From: Phenylobacterium sp.
Lineage (GTDB): Bacteria > Pseudomonadota > Alphaproteobacteria > Caulobacterales > Caulobacteraceae
Assembly (NCBI RefSeq): GCF_025934275.1
Contig: NZ_JAICYI010000015.1
Coordinates: 1 to 57,546, forward strand
Length of the DNA stretch: 57,546 nucleotides
Direction: 5' to 3'
The notes beneath the pieces are model-generated. The model was not told the origin of the DNA, ran no database searches, and saw only the letters and a list, made by a program, of their open reading frames with translations. The translations under genes and the position numbers were made by a program. Each line of letters opens with the position of its first letter. Within the stretch, counting starts at the first letter, position 1. Below, piece by piece: positions 1 to 8,435 of this stretch.

Positions 1-193
1 GGCCGCCGCCAAAATCGAACGCGTAGGTGGCGTCGCCCCGGCGCTGAACCTTCATCGCATCGGGGAGCCGGCTCCGCGCCGGGTCGAGTTTCCATGTGCC
101 GATGAACGGCGCTTCCGCGGCCTGCGCCACGCCGGCGGACAAACATGCCGCCAGCACGAGTCCGAGGATTGGCTTCAACACAAATCTTCTCAT
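1..193 (-). CDS. Secreted or lipid-anchored protein, cut by window edge
   Basis: An ATG at 193 opens a frame that runs off the left end without a stop (64 codons visible). It begins MRRFVLK, followed by a hydrophobic stretch containing L14-A-A-C17, which fits a lipobox. An AQA site a few residues later would also suit signal peptidase I, so the anchoring is unclear. The mature part starts around EAPFIGTWKLDPARS; this GTWKLD/SRLPDAM type of start is common in small secreted proteins of unknown function. The function cannot be told from this fragment. Confidence 0.6.
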   Translation of the reverse strand, partial: MRRFVLKPILGLVLAACLSAGVAQAAEAPFIGTWKLDPARSRLPDAMKVQRRGDATYAFDFGGG

Positions 194-216
194 GGCTCTG
201 CGCGAACGCCTCGGGC

Positions 217-978
217 CTACGGCGCCGCGCCGTCCTTCGCCTCGAACCCCGTGGCGATCCGCGCCGGGTCGACGCCTTCCTTGATCCGCCGCAGCTCGAC
301 GTAGAGGACCGCCGCGCCGGTCGCGCCGACCAGGCCGGTGATCACCGCCACGATCGGCTGCACCACCACCGCGCGGAAGGCGAACGGTGCGAAGACGGTC
401 ACCGCGCCGACCACCGCGCTCAGGACCGCGGAGGCCAGCGCGAAGATCACGAACAGGGCGAAGATGCGCCAGCGATTGCCCTCGGTGAGCCGGACGCTGC
501 GGCCGAAGCTTTCCATCACCGGCATGCGCTCGGCGACGAAGGCCGGAACGGCCACGCACCACATCACCGCCAGGATCACGCCGGGCACGATCAGGAACAT
601 TAGGCCGATGCAGATCGCGATGCCGGCCAGGAGTCCGATGCCGAACAGCGGCAGGAAGTCGTTGAGGCCGACCGAGAGGCATTGGCTCACCGAGGCGCGA
701 CGGCCGTTGAGGTCGGTGACGGCGCCGTAGATCAGCGCCGCCTGCAGGATCAGCGAAGCGACCAGACGGATCAGCCCGGCGAAGGCGAAGCTCGGCAAAT
801 GCGACCAGCCGCCGGCGCCGAGATACATGGTCTGGGCGAGGCCGGTGAGCACCGAGGGTATGCCCACCAGGATCGCCGCCAGCAGCAGGAACGGCGTCAA
901 ATTGCGCCGCAGCACGCCGATGATGTCGCGGATCACGCCGCCGATGTCTAGCTCGGCCGGCTGCGCCATGGCTGTCAT
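217..978 (-). CDS. Multi-pass membrane protein, GlpQ-membrane-domain-like
   Basis: 253 residues with about six hydrophobic segments (near 28-50, 65-90, 115-145, 165-190, 195-225). The MESFGRSVRLTEGNRWRIFALF stretch near residues 146-167, a charged turn leading into a helix, resembles the membrane domain seen in glycerophosphodiester phosphodiesterase-type integral membrane proteins. That is a loose family match. The ATG at 978 has AGGGAA about six bases upstream; a second ATG at 969 is possible. It is transcribed away from the enoyl-CoA hydratase gene and appears to stand alone. No catalytic residues are recognisable. Confidence 0.8.
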   Translation of the reverse strand: MTAMAQPAELDIGGVIRDIIGVLRRNLTPFLLLAAILVGIPSVLTGLAQTMYLGAGGWSHLPSFAFAGLIRLVASLILQAALIYGAVTDLNGRRASVSQCLSVGLNDFLPLFGIGLLAGIAICIGLMFLIVPGVILAVMWCVAVPAFVAERMPVMESFGRSVRLTEGNRWRIFALFVIFALASAVLSAVVGAVTVFAPFAFRAVVVQPIVAVITGLVGATGAAVLYVELRRIKEGVDPARIATGFEAKDGAAP

Positions 979-1089
979 AGCCCGTTCCCTGTGGCCTAGT
1001 CTGTTTCACGCAAAGCTTCTCACGAGCCCGCCCGCTTGTCGACGCGCGCGCGGCGGCGTCTAAGCTCTCGCAAGGCCCCGGAGCGATCC

Positions 1090-1911
1090 ATGTCCGCCGA
1101 GCACGAGACCATCCTCGTCGACCATCCGGGCGCAGGCGTCGCCCGCATCACGCTGAACCGGCCGCAGGCGATGAACGCCTACACCTGGCGCATGACCCAG
1201 GAGCTGCAGCACGCGATCGCCGCCTTCCGCGACGACGACGGCATGGGCGCGCTGATGATCACCGGCGCGGGTGAGCGGGCCTTCTGCACGGGCGGCGACA
1301 TCTCGGGGACCGGCGGCGATCCGGCGCACGGCCGCTGGGTGCGCGAGGCGCCGATGGGCCACGGGCGCGAGATGCGCGAGGGCATGCAGGCCGTCGTCGC
1401 GATGCTGCGACGGCTGGACAAGCCGTCCGTCGCGGTGATCCGCGGCTATGCGGTGGCCGGCGGGCTGGCGCTGGCGCTGGGCTGCGACATCCGGCTCGCG
1501 GCCGCCTCCGCCAGGCTCGGCGACACTTCGAACAAGGTCGGCCTGCTGCCGGACGAGGGCGGCGCCTGGCTGTTCCCGCGCTTCATGGGCCTGGATCGCG
1601 CGCTGAAGATGAGCCTGCTCCACGAGATCTACGACGCGCCGAGGGCGGAGCGTCTGGGGCTGGTGACGGAGGTGGTCGCCGACGCCGAGCTGGAGGCGCG
1701 GGCGCTTGCGATGTGCGAGGCGCTCGCCGCCAAGGCGCCGCTCGCCGTCCGCCTGACCAAGATGATGATGGCCAAGGCCATGGAGACCGGCTTCGAGTCG
1801 TCGCTCGCCGACGCCCAGATGGCGGTGATGATCTCCAACCCTTCCGAAGACGTCCGCGAGGGCGTCGCCGCCTTCCGCGAGAAGCGCGCCCCGAAGTTCA
1901 AAGGCCGCTAG
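1090..1911 (+). CDS. Enoyl-CoA hydratase/isomerase family protein
   Basis: 273 residues of a crotonase-fold protein. The N-terminus VARITLNRPQAMNAY is the usual first strand and turn. AFCTGGDISG (near 60-70) and VAGGLALALGCDIRLAA (near 120-137) build the oxyanion hole and CoA site. The LPDEGGAW segment around 155 is where the family places its catalytic acid. The start at 1090 is preferred over an upstream frame opening at 1036 because GGAG sits just before it and the family homology starts right there. It probably acts on an acyl-CoA in beta-oxidation or a related route; the substrate is unknown. Its stop interlocks with that of kynU on the other strand. Confidence 0.9.
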   Translation: MSAEHETILVDHPGAGVARITLNRPQAMNAYTWRMTQELQHAIAAFRDDDGMGALMITGAGERAFCTGGDISGTGGDPAHGRWVREAPMGHGREMREGMQAVVAMLRRLDKPSVAVIRGYAVAGGLALALGCDIRLAAASARLGDTSNKVGLLPDEGGAWLFPRFMGLDRALKMSLLHEIYDAPRAERLGLVTEVVADAELEARALAMCEALAAKAPLAVRLTKMMMAKAMETGFESSLADAQMAVMISNPSEDVREGVAAFREKRAPKFKGR

Positions 1912-3140
1912 GTCACCGCCTTGCGCGCGCGGTGCTCGGGCCGGTCATAGGCGCGGGTGGCCAGGATGTCGCGCAACGCCTCCACCGCGTCCCAGACCTC
2001 GGTGAAGCGGGTGAACAAGGGCGAGACGCCAAAGCGCAGCACGTCGGGGGCGCGGAAATCGCCGATCACGCCGCGCGCGGCCAGCGCCTGGACGATGGCG
2101 TAGCCGTCCTTATGAGTGAGCGAGACGTGCAGGCCGCGCTCCGCCGCGCGCCGGGGCGAGGCGAGCCCGAGTTCGGGGCAGCCCGCCTCGACGAGGGCGA
2201 TGAACAGGTCCGAGAGCGCCGCGCCCTTGGCCTCGGCCTGGGCGCGGTCGACCGACAGGTGCAGGTCGATCCCGGCCTCCAGCGCCGCCAGGCTGAGGAT
2301 CGGCGGCGTGCCGGTGGTGAGCGCGCGGACGTCGGGCGCCGGGCGGTGCAGGTCCTCGAAGGCGAAGGGCTCCGCGTGACCGAGCCAGCCGGTCAGCGGC
2401 TGGCGGATCGTTCCGAGGTGCCGCTCGGCCACGAACAGGAAGGCCGGCGCGCCCGGACCGCCGTTGAGGTGCTTGTAGCCGCAGCCCACCGCGAGGTCGG
2501 CCCGGGCCGCGTTCAGGTCGACGCCGATCGCGCCGGCGCTATGGCTCACGTCCCAGAGCGCGAGCGCGCCCTTGGCGTGGGCGGCAGCGGTCACGGCGGC
2601 CATGTCCCAGCGCCTGGAGGTCCGATAGTGCACGTGGGTCAGCACGAGGGCGGCGGTGTCCTCGTCGATGGCGGCGATGAGCTCGCCCTCGGGAACGATC
2701 CTCAGCCGCGCGCGCTCGCCGAGCAGCGCGGCCAGGCCCTGCAGGATGTGCAGATCGGTCGGGAACTCGCCGGTCTGAGCCAAGAGCGTGGTGCGGCCCG
2801 GCCGAAGGCTGAGGGCGCCGGCCGCCAACTTGAACAGGTTCACCGAGGTGGAATCGGCCACCGCCACCTCGTGCGGCTCTGCGCCGACCAGGCGGGCGAT
2901 CTTGCCGCCGATGCGCAGCGGCGCCTCCATCCAGCCGTTGAGATTCCAGCTCAGGATCAGATCGCGGCCCCACTCGGCCGCGGCGGTCCGCGACAGCCTG
3001 GCGAGCGCCGTCCTCGGCGGCGGGCCCAGCGAGTTGCCGTCCAGGTAGATCACCCCGTCCGGCAGATCGAATTCCTGGCGGAGGCCGGCCAGCGGATCGG
3101 CCGCGTCCAGCGCTTCGGCCTCGCCGCGGCTCAGGCTCAT
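1908..3140 (-). CDS. kynU: Kynureninase
   Basis: 410 residues, normal for kynureninase, a PLP enzyme that cleaves L-kynurenine (or 3-hydroxykynurenine) to anthranilate (or 3-hydroxyanthranilate) and alanine. Visible signatures are YLDGNSLGPPP near residue 32, DSTSVNLFK near 96, ALWDVSHSAGA near 194 with the PLP-binding aspartate, and GCGYKHLNGGPGAP with the Schiff-base lysine at about K223. The ATG overlaps the kynB stop as ATGA, so the two are translationally coupled. With kynB it covers two steps of tryptophan degradation; no tryptophan dioxygenase gene lies in this window. Confidence 0.96.
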   Translation of the reverse strand: MSLSRGEAEALDAADPLAGLRQEFDLPDGVIYLDGNSLGPPPRTALARLSRTAAAEWGRDLILSWNLNGWMEAPLRIGGKIARLVGAEPHEVAVADSTSVNLFKLAAGALSLRPGRTTLLAQTGEFPTDLHILQGLAALLGERARLRIVPEGELIAAIDEDTAALVLTHVHYRTSRRWDMAAVTAAAHAKGALALWDVSHSAGAIGVDLNAARADLAVGCGYKHLNGGPGAPAFLFVAERHLGTIRQPLTGWLGHAEPFAFEDLHRPAPDVRALTTGTPPILSLAALEAGIDLHLSVDRAQAEAKGAALSDLFIALVEAGCPELGLASPRRAAERGLHVSLTHKDGYAIVQALAARGVIGDFRAPDVLRFGVSPLFTRFTEVWDAVEALRDILATRAYDRPEHRARKAVT

Positions 3141-3769
3141 CCGGCGAGCTCGCGCAGCACCGCGCGCACCGGCGCGGCGTCGAGGCCGCTGAGCGGCAGC
3201 GGCAGGGCGATCAGCTCGTAGTCGCCGAACGGCGCGTGATCGAGGACCAGGCCCTCGAGCACCGACAGCCCAAGCCGCCGCACCGCCTGGTGCGCCGGCA
3301 AGGCCTTCGAAGCCTCCGGATCGAGCGAAGGCGCATCGGTGCCGATCAGCGCCACGCCGAGACCCGCCAGGACCTCGATCAGCTCGGCCGAAACCGCGGT
3401 GAAGTCCGAGACCCAGCGGTCGTGCGGGAAGGCCTCATAGGTCCGCAGCAGCACCCGCGGGGGCGGATCTCGCAGGGCGGAGGCCACGTCGGCCGGCCGC
3501 ACGGCCCCCCTGGCGCCGCGCGCGTCCGCCACCCGGCACGGGCCCACATAGCGCGCGAGGTCAAGCGCCTCGGCGGTCGCGCCGGTCGGATCGTAGTGCC
3601 GGGGCGCGTCGGCATGCGCGCCGGAGTGCGTCGAGAGGATCACCCTCGAGACCTGCACTGGCGAGCGCGCGCCGTGGCTCCAGGTGGCCGCCGCCTGGAA
3701 GGGCGTATCGCCCGGCCACACCGGCAGCTCGGGCCGAAGCGGTTGCGAGATGTCCCAAAGCCTTGGCAT
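3137..3769 (-). CDS. kynB: Arylformamidase (kynurenine formamidase)
   Basis: 210 residues, the usual KynB length. This cyclase-like metal enzyme hydrolyses N-formylkynurenine to kynurenine and formate. It begins LWDISQPLRPELPVWPGDTPF and carries the metal-binding HSGAHADAPRHY motif near residues 49-60, then LIGTDAPSLDP and LDHAPFGDYELIALPLPLSG toward the end. The frame is open much further upstream, but the homology begins at the ATG at 3769. It is first in a two-gene unit with kynU and is divergent from the hydrolase at 3806, only 36 bp away. Confidence 0.95.
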   Translation of the reverse strand: MPRLWDISQPLRPELPVWPGDTPFQAAATWSHGARSPVQVSRVILSTHSGAHADAPRHYDPTGATAEALDLARYVGPCRVADARGARGAVRPADVASALRDPPPRVLLRTYEAFPHDRWVSDFTAVSAELIEVLAGLGVALIGTDAPSLDPEASKALPAHQAVRRLGLSVLEGLVLDHAPFGDYELIALPLPLSGLDAAPVRAVLRELAG

Positions 3770-3805
3770 CAAGGCTTTCTTTAGGGCGCGAGGGAGAGCG
3801 AGGCC

Positions 3806-4678
3806 ATGGCGATCCGCGAACGGACCTTTCGCTTCACCGGGGCCGAGGGCGCCTCGATCGCAGGCTTCCGCTGGGCCGACGATGCGGTGACCCCGCGGGC
3901 TGTCCTGCAGGTCGCCCACGGCATGGGCGAGCACGCCCGCCGCTACAAGGCGCCGCTCGAGCCCTTGATGACCGGCGGGTGGGTGATCTACGCCGACGAC
4001 CACCGGGCGCACGGCCTCACCGTCGAGGGCCCCGAACAGCTGGGCGACTTCGGCGAGCACGGCGCCGAGCTCATCGTCGAGGACCTGCACGAGCTCACCT
4101 CGCTCGCCCGCGCCGAGCATCCGGACCTGCCGATCATCCTGCTGGGCCACAGCCTGGGGTCGTTCTTCGCCCAGGCCTACGTCTTCGATCATTCGAAGGC
4201 GATCGACGGGCTGGTGCTCTCCGGCACGGCGGCCTTCGGGGATCGCCGCGGGCCTGCCAAGCGACTGGACGAGATCCGGATGGACGGCGAGGCGCCGCGC
4301 ACGCCCTACGACTGGCTGTCGCGCGACCCGGCCGAGGTCGACGCCTACATCGCCGACCCGCTCTGCGGCTTCTCCCGCAAGCCGGGCTCGGAGCAGAGCT
4401 TCGCCCGCGTCTCCGCGCGGCTGCGCGATCCGGCCGAGATCGCCAGAATCCGCAAGGACCTGCCCATCTATGTGTTCGTCGGCGACATGGACCCGATCAA
4501 CGACGACCTCAGGCTGCTGCAGCCGCTCATCGATCGCTACCAGGCCGCGGGCCTGCGGGACCTCACGGTCAAGATCTATCCCGGCGGCCGCCACGAGATG
4601 CTGAACGAGACCAACCGCGCCGAAGTCGTCGCCGACCTTGCGGCCTGGCTGGAGCGCGTCGCGGCCAAGGCCCGCTGA
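3806..4678 (+). CDS. Alpha/beta hydrolase, S33 / lysophospholipase type
   Basis: 290 residues of a monoacylglycerol-lipase-like alpha/beta hydrolase. VAHGMGEHARRY (near 36-47) forms the oxyanion loop. ILLGHSLGSFFAQ has the nucleophile elbow with Ser near 117. The acid is likely the Asp in FVGDMDPIN (near 233), and the His lies in GGRHEMLNE (near 263). There is no signal peptide, so it is cytoplasmic. The substrate is probably a small ester or monoglyceride. The ATG follows GAGGCC closely. It is divergent from kynB and separate from the CocE-type gene downstream. Confidence 0.9.
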   Translation: MAIRERTFRFTGAEGASIAGFRWADDAVTPRAVLQVAHGMGEHARRYKAPLEPLMTGGWVIYADDHRAHGLTVEGPEQLGDFGEHGAELIVEDLHELTSLARAEHPDLPIILLGHSLGSFFAQAYVFDHSKAIDGLVLSGTAAFGDRRGPAKRLDEIRMDGEAPRTPYDWLSRDPAEVDAYIADPLCGFSRKPGSEQSFARVSARLRDPAEIARIRKDLPIYVFVGDMDPINDDLRLLQPLIDRYQAAGLRDLTVKIYPGGRHEMLNETNRAEVVADLAAWLERVAAKAR

Positions 4679-4780
4679 CGCGGGCGGAAAGCTGTGGTTG
4701 GATGGATGCCGTGGCTCGGGCCGCGTGATTTGAGCCAGCTATTTCGCGGGCGCACGACCCGCTCGGGGGAACTGACCAGG

Positions 4781-6535
4781 ATGATCGCAGTGACGCGTCT
4801 GGCCGCAACGACGGCCGTTGTTCTTGTCTTGGCTGCGGGCGCCGCGCCCGCCCCCTCGCAGTCCGCCGCACGACCCGCGGCCGCGGCGAAACCGGCGGCC
4901 GAGTCTCGCTGGCCGGGCCTGCCGCCCGGCGCTGTCGAGGAATACGCGGTCATGCGCGACGGGACGAAGCTGGCCGGCAACGTCTTCAAGCCGGCCGGGA
5001 AGGGGCCCTGGCCGGTGATCATGACCCGCACGCCGTACCTCAAGGACGGCCGTATCGATCCGGAGAAGGACCCTAAGGGCGCGAAGGCCAAGGCGGCGCT
5101 CGCCAAGCAGGCCAAGCACTACACCGACGCAGGCTACGTCTTCGTGCTGCAGGACGTGCGCGGCAAGGGGCGTTCGCAGGGCTTCTACGCCGCGTTCGAG
5201 AACGATGTGGAAGACGGCTACGACAGCGTCGAATGGGCGGCCAGGCAGCCGTGGAGCAACGGCAAGGTCGGCCTGACCGGCGGCTCGGCGATGGGCATCA
5301 CCTCCAACGAGGCTGCGATGGCCGCCCCGCCGCACCTGGTCGCCGCTTACGTCGTCGTCGCGCCGCAGGACCTCGTGAAGAACTCCTATCCGGGCGGGGT
5401 CCTGAAGGAGAAGGACGTCCTCGGCTGGGAGCGCGGCCAGGGCATCGCCGAGGATGTGCTCGATCAGGGACGCCGGCGGGTGGTCAACGACACGTTCTGG
5501 CAACGGCTCGCGATGAGCGCCAACGCCAAGTTCATCCGCATCCCGATCTACAACGTCGGCGGCTGGTACGACATCTTCAACCGCGGCAACATCGCCAACT
5601 TCGAGTACCTGCAGAACGAGGGCGCCCAGGGCGCGCGCGGCAACCAGAAGCTCTACATGGGCCCGTTCGGCCATGGGCCGCTGTCAGGCGGTCTGGAATA
5701 TCCCGGCCTCGACCGGCTGGCGCTGGGCGGCGATCAGGAGATCCGCTGGTTCGACTACTGGCTGAAGGGGATCGACAACGGCATCATGGCCGAACCGCCG
5801 GTCACCTACGTCATGATGGCCTCCGCCGAGAAGGGCGCCTATTCCTCGAAGAACCGGATCCTGCGCTCCGCCAACTGGCCGCCGGCCTACCGCGAGGTGC
5901 GCTACTACCTGGAGCCGGACAAGAGCCTCTCCGAGACGCCGCCGACGACGGCGGAGGCGAAGATCTCCTATCGCGACGATCCGGCCAATCCGGTCCCGAC
6001 CGTGGGCGGCGCCAACCTCACCTTCGAGCGCGGCCCCATGGACCAGCGCGCGATCCCAGCTCGGCAGGACTACCTGCGCTTCCAGACGCCGGTGCTGGAC
6101 CACGATGTCGTCGTTTCGGGTCCGGTGAAGGTCGAGCTCTACGGCGCGACCGACGGCCGCGACACCGACTTCATGGCCAAGCTGGTCGACGTCTACCCGG
6201 ATGGCTACGAGGCCCTGGTGCTGGACGCGCCGATCCGCGCCCGTTACCGGAACGGCCGCATGCCGGACGACGTCAGGATGATGACGCCGAACGCTCTGGA
6301 GGAGCTGGTGATCGACCTCTGGAACACGGCCATCACCTTCGAGAAGGGCCACCGCATCGCCCTGCACGTGACCTCGAGCAACAGCCCGCGGTTCGAGGTG
6401 AATCCCAATACCGGCGAGGCGCCGGGCGAGCACAAGCTGCCGCCGCGGGTGGCGGTCAACAGCGTCTACATGGACGTCGCCCACCCCTCCGCGCTGGTGC
6501 TGCCGGTGGTCTATCCGGATGAAGCGAAGCGCTGA
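4781..6535 (+). CDS. Secreted CocE/NonD family hydrolase (X-Pro peptidase S15 type)
   Basis: 584 residues with an N-terminal signal peptide (about 25 residues, hydrophobic AATTAVVLVLAAGAAPA). The peptidase S15-like alpha/beta hydrolase core includes MTRTPYLKDG and VLQDVRGKGRSQG. The nucleophile elbow is GLTGGSAMG, where the family consensus is GxSYxG, so the Tyr is replaced. The C-terminal galactose-binding-like jelly-roll domain begins around residue 370 (PVLDHDVVVSGPVKVELYGATD). The ATG at 4781 is chosen because it places the signal peptide at the very N-terminus; an upstream GTG at 4694 would add 29 polar residues. It probably hydrolyses acyl or amide esters in the periplasm. Confidence 0.9.
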   Translation: MIAVTRLAATTAVVLVLAAGAAPAPSQSAARPAAAAKPAAESRWPGLPPGAVEEYAVMRDGTKLAGNVFKPAGKGPWPVIMTRTPYLKDGRIDPEKDPKGAKAKAALAKQAKHYTDAGYVFVLQDVRGKGRSQGFYAAFENDVEDGYDSVEWAARQPWSNGKVGLTGGSAMGITSNEAAMAAPPHLVAAYVVVAPQDLVKNSYPGGVLKEKDVLGWERGQGIAEDVLDQGRRRVVNDTFWQRLAMSANAKFIRIPIYNVGGWYDIFNRGNIANFEYLQNEGAQGARGNQKLYMGPFGHGPLSGGLEYPGLDRLALGGDQEIRWFDYWLKGIDNGIMAEPPVTYVMMASAEKGAYSSKNRILRSANWPPAYREVRYYLEPDKSLSETPPTTAEAKISYRDDPANPVPTVGGANLTFERGPMDQRAIPARQDYLRFQTPVLDHDVVVSGPVKVELYGATDGRDTDFMAKLVDVYPDGYEALVLDAPIRARYRNGRMPDDVRMMTPNALEELVIDLWNTAITFEKGHRIALHVTSSNSPRFEVNPNTGEAPGEHKLPPRVAVNSVYMDVAHPSALVLPVVYPDEAKR

Positions 6536-6562
6536 GGCGGCCGGCCGGGCCTCGCCGCCCTC

Positions 6563-7432
6563 TCAGCGGTTCTCCTCGCCCTTCGCCTCGTCGGGGGCGT
6601 GCTCGTCCTGGCGCTGGCGGGCCTCCTCGCTGACGCGTGCGATGCGATCCTCGGGCGCGCCGCGGCCATCCCAGCCGCTGGCTGCGGCTTGCACCTGCGG
6701 GGGTTCGCGCCCGAATTCCGATCCTGAGCCGCCGCCGGCGTCGGGGACGCCGCCTGCCGGGATCTTCTGTGAACGCCACTCCTGGAAGGTGCGGCCGAAG
6801 TGGTCGCGGCGATGGTCGCGGAACCGCCGATAGTCGTCGTCATACAGTTGCTGCTGGGCGCGCCGCCATTCCTGGTAGTCGCGGTCGTGGCTGCGCAACT
6901 GCTCGTTACGCCAGCTCAGGTACTCCGGGTCCAACTCGTGGCCTTCGTGGGGGTGATAGGCGTAGTCATGCGGCGCGCCATACTCCTCCACGCTGCGGTT
7001 GCGGGCGTTGAGCTCGAGGTCGCCGTACGGCGCCCCCTCGGCCGGTCGCCAGGTCTCGCGCTCGTTGCGTCCGGCCGCGCCGCGCTCGGGCTCGCGCCCT
7101 CGCCACGCCTCGCGGCCGGCTTCGATGCCGTACTCCTGGCCGCCATAACCGCCGAACCGCTGTTCGCGCCCTGCGCTTCGGTAGCCCGTACGGTCCTGGT
7201 CGTAGCGGGATTCCCAGCGACCCTCGGCGCGCCGGGGCTCGGCGCCTTCCCAGCGACGCCCACGTGACCCCGGGCCGTAGCGGTCCTCGTCGGAGTTGAA
7301 GCGCCCCGCTTGGTCGAAGGAGCGGCGCTCCCCCTCGCGGGTTCGTTCGGCCCGGCGCCGATCGTCCTCGTCCTGCGGGCGGCCCTCGTCGCGGCGTCCG
7401 CTGAATCCCCAGTCTCGGTCGCCGTCAGCCAT
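6563..7432 (-). CDS. Arg/Glu-rich, largely disordered protein
   Basis: 289 residues dominated by Arg, Glu, Gly, Asp and Tyr, with many RDE/RGR clusters and little hydrophobic core. A more ordered patch around 160-215 (EYLSWRNEQLRSHDRDYQEWRRA and DHFGRTFQEWRSQ) repeats a Y/F-Q-E-W-R pattern. This kind of protein is common in Caulobacteraceae and its role is unknown. Two ATGs are close together. GGAGG abuts the one at 7438 directly but lies six bases before the one at 7432, so 7432 is the better start. A near-consensus EcfG promoter lies at 7472-7497, suggesting stress control. Confidence 0.75.
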   Translation of the reverse strand: MADGDRDWGFSGRRDEGRPQDEDDRRRAERTREGERRSFDQAGRFNSDEDRYGPGSRGRRWEGAEPRRAEGRWESRYDQDRTGYRSAGREQRFGGYGGQEYGIEAGREAWRGREPERGAAGRNERETWRPAEGAPYGDLELNARNRSVEEYGAPHDYAYHPHEGHELDPEYLSWRNEQLRSHDRDYQEWRRAQQQLYDDDYRRFRDHRRDHFGRTFQEWRSQKIPAGGVPDAGGGSGSEFGREPPQVQAAASGWDGRGAPEDRIARVSEEARQRQDEHAPDEAKGEENR

Positions 7433-7471
7433 CTTCATCCTCCAGAGCTGTGCGGGGTCAGGCCCGGGTTC

Positions 7472-7497
7472 AACCCGGCGCCCGGACGCGCTGTTCC
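7472..7497 (-). promoter_or_regulatory. Possible EcfG-type promoter, one mismatch
   Basis: On the minus strand this reads GGAAC, a 17-base spacer, then GGTT; the EcfG/SigT consensus is GGAAC-N16/17-CGTT. It would start transcription roughly 30 bases before the ATG at 7432. One mismatch in the -10 makes it a weaker case than the two sites at 8376-8461. Confidence 0.35.
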
Positions 7498-7609
7498 GTG
7501 GTCGGCGCGCGCAACGTCGAGCGCGGCGGCGCGCAGGCCAACTTGCCGCAGGCGGAGCCTGCAAATCCAATGGCCGCCTGCGCCGCGGCGGGCTACCTAT
7601 CGCGGCGGG

Positions 7610-7765
7610 ATGGCGAGCGAGCGCGCGAAAAAGGCGGCGCTGACCGAGGCGCTGCAGAGCATGTTCCGGCGTCTCAAGGCGCGGCCTGCGCCGGAGCGCC
7701 TGCTGTCCGTCGTCGATCAGCTCGACGCGCCCGCGAGGCCGCCGCCCGAGACCGCGGAAGGCTAG
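7610..7765 (+). CDS. NepR-like small protein (possible anti-sigma factor)
   Basis: A 51-residue ORF starting at ATG 7610. Residues 11-39 run L-T-E-A-L-Q-S-M-F-R-R-L-K, then ARPAPERLLSVVDQLD. This resembles the NepR core, whose pattern is roughly I/L..xLRxxYxxxxxEPxPDRxxxLLxQL: two short helices around a P-x-P-[DE]-R turn. NepR binds EcfG sigma factors and is itself captured by phosphorylated PhyR. The neighbouring gene, only 13 bp away and convergent, encodes an EcfG-type sigma factor, which supports the reading. NepR is normally upstream in the same operon, so this arrangement is unusual. No strong Shine-Dalgarno is seen. The family call is from pattern alone. Confidence 0.55.
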   Translation: MASERAKKAALTEALQSMFRRLKARPAPERLLSVVDQLDAPARPPPETAEG

Positions 7766-7778
7766 CGCGGACCGAGCA

Positions 7779-8318
7779 TCAGGCGCGGCCCATCGCGCCG
7801 AGAGTCTCGAAGGCCATCACGTCGGTGGCGTCGTCGGCTTCCATGATCTTGAGCAGGCGCGCCCGCGCGCGGTTCACCCGGCTCTTGATGGTGCCGAGCG
7901 CGCAGCCGCAGATCTCCGCCGCCTCCTCGTAGGAAAGGCCCGCCGCGCCGACCAGGATGAGGGCCTCCCGGTGTTCGTCCGGCAGCTGCTGCAGGGCGGT
8001 CTGAAGCGCGTGCATGGCCACGCTCCAGTCCTGCGTGGGCGCGGCTTTCAGCGTGCCGGCGTACTCGCCGCTCTCGTCGCGCACCTCGCGGCGGCGACGC
8101 AGAACGTTGGTGTAGTAGGTGTTGCGAAGGATCGTGAACAGCCACGCGCGCAGGTTCGTCCCGGGCTCGAACTTGTCCCGGTTGGTCCAGGCCTTGATCA
8201 GCGTGTCCTGCACCAGGTCGTCGGCGTCGGATCCATTGTGACTCAACGACCAGGCGAACGCTCGCAACGCTGGAATCAATCCGACGACATCGTCCCGCCA
8301 ATTGGACGTCGCGTCCAT
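7779..8318 (-). CDS. EcfG-type ECF sigma factor
   Basis: 179 residues. Region 2 is near 10-75 (ALRAFAWSLSHNGSDADDLVQDTLIKAW, then NLRAWLFTILRNTYY), and region 4 near 110-165 (LPDEHREALILVGAAGLSYEEAAEICGCALGTIKSRVNRARARL). The latter stretch is characteristic of the general stress sigma EcfG (SigT and its paralogue SigU in Caulobacter). The ATG at 8318 is the first one preceding the conserved N-terminus; the frame stays open to 8393. A perfect GGAAC-N16-CGTT promoter lies 58-82 bases upstream, so it is probably autoregulated or under another EcfG. No phyR or histidine kinase partner is adjacent. It could be the main EcfG or a SigU-like paralogue. Confidence 0.9.
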   Translation of the reverse strand: MDATSNWRDDVVGLIPALRAFAWSLSHNGSDADDLVQDTLIKAWTNRDKFEPGTNLRAWLFTILRNTYYTNVLRRRREVRDESGEYAGTLKAAPTQDWSVAMHALQTALQQLPDEHREALILVGAAGLSYEEAAEICGCALGTIKSRVNRARARLLKIMEADDATDVMAFETLGAMGRA

Positions 8319-8375
8319 TGTGCCCTCATTCCGCCCGACCCCGGGCATCTGCCTCAAGCCCTCCGGCGAGCGATG

Positions 8376-8400
8376 AACGCATCCCCGAGTCATCTGTTCC
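8376..8400 (-). promoter_or_regulatory. EcfG-type promoter of the sigma factor gene
   Basis: Minus strand: GGAAC at 8400-8396, a 16-base spacer, CGTT at 8379-8376. This is an exact match to the EcfG/SigT consensus. It faces the sigma factor gene, whose ATG is at 8318. Confidence 0.75.
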
Positions 8401-8435
8401 GGCTTGGAACAACGCGCAAAACCGGCAAAAGGCCC

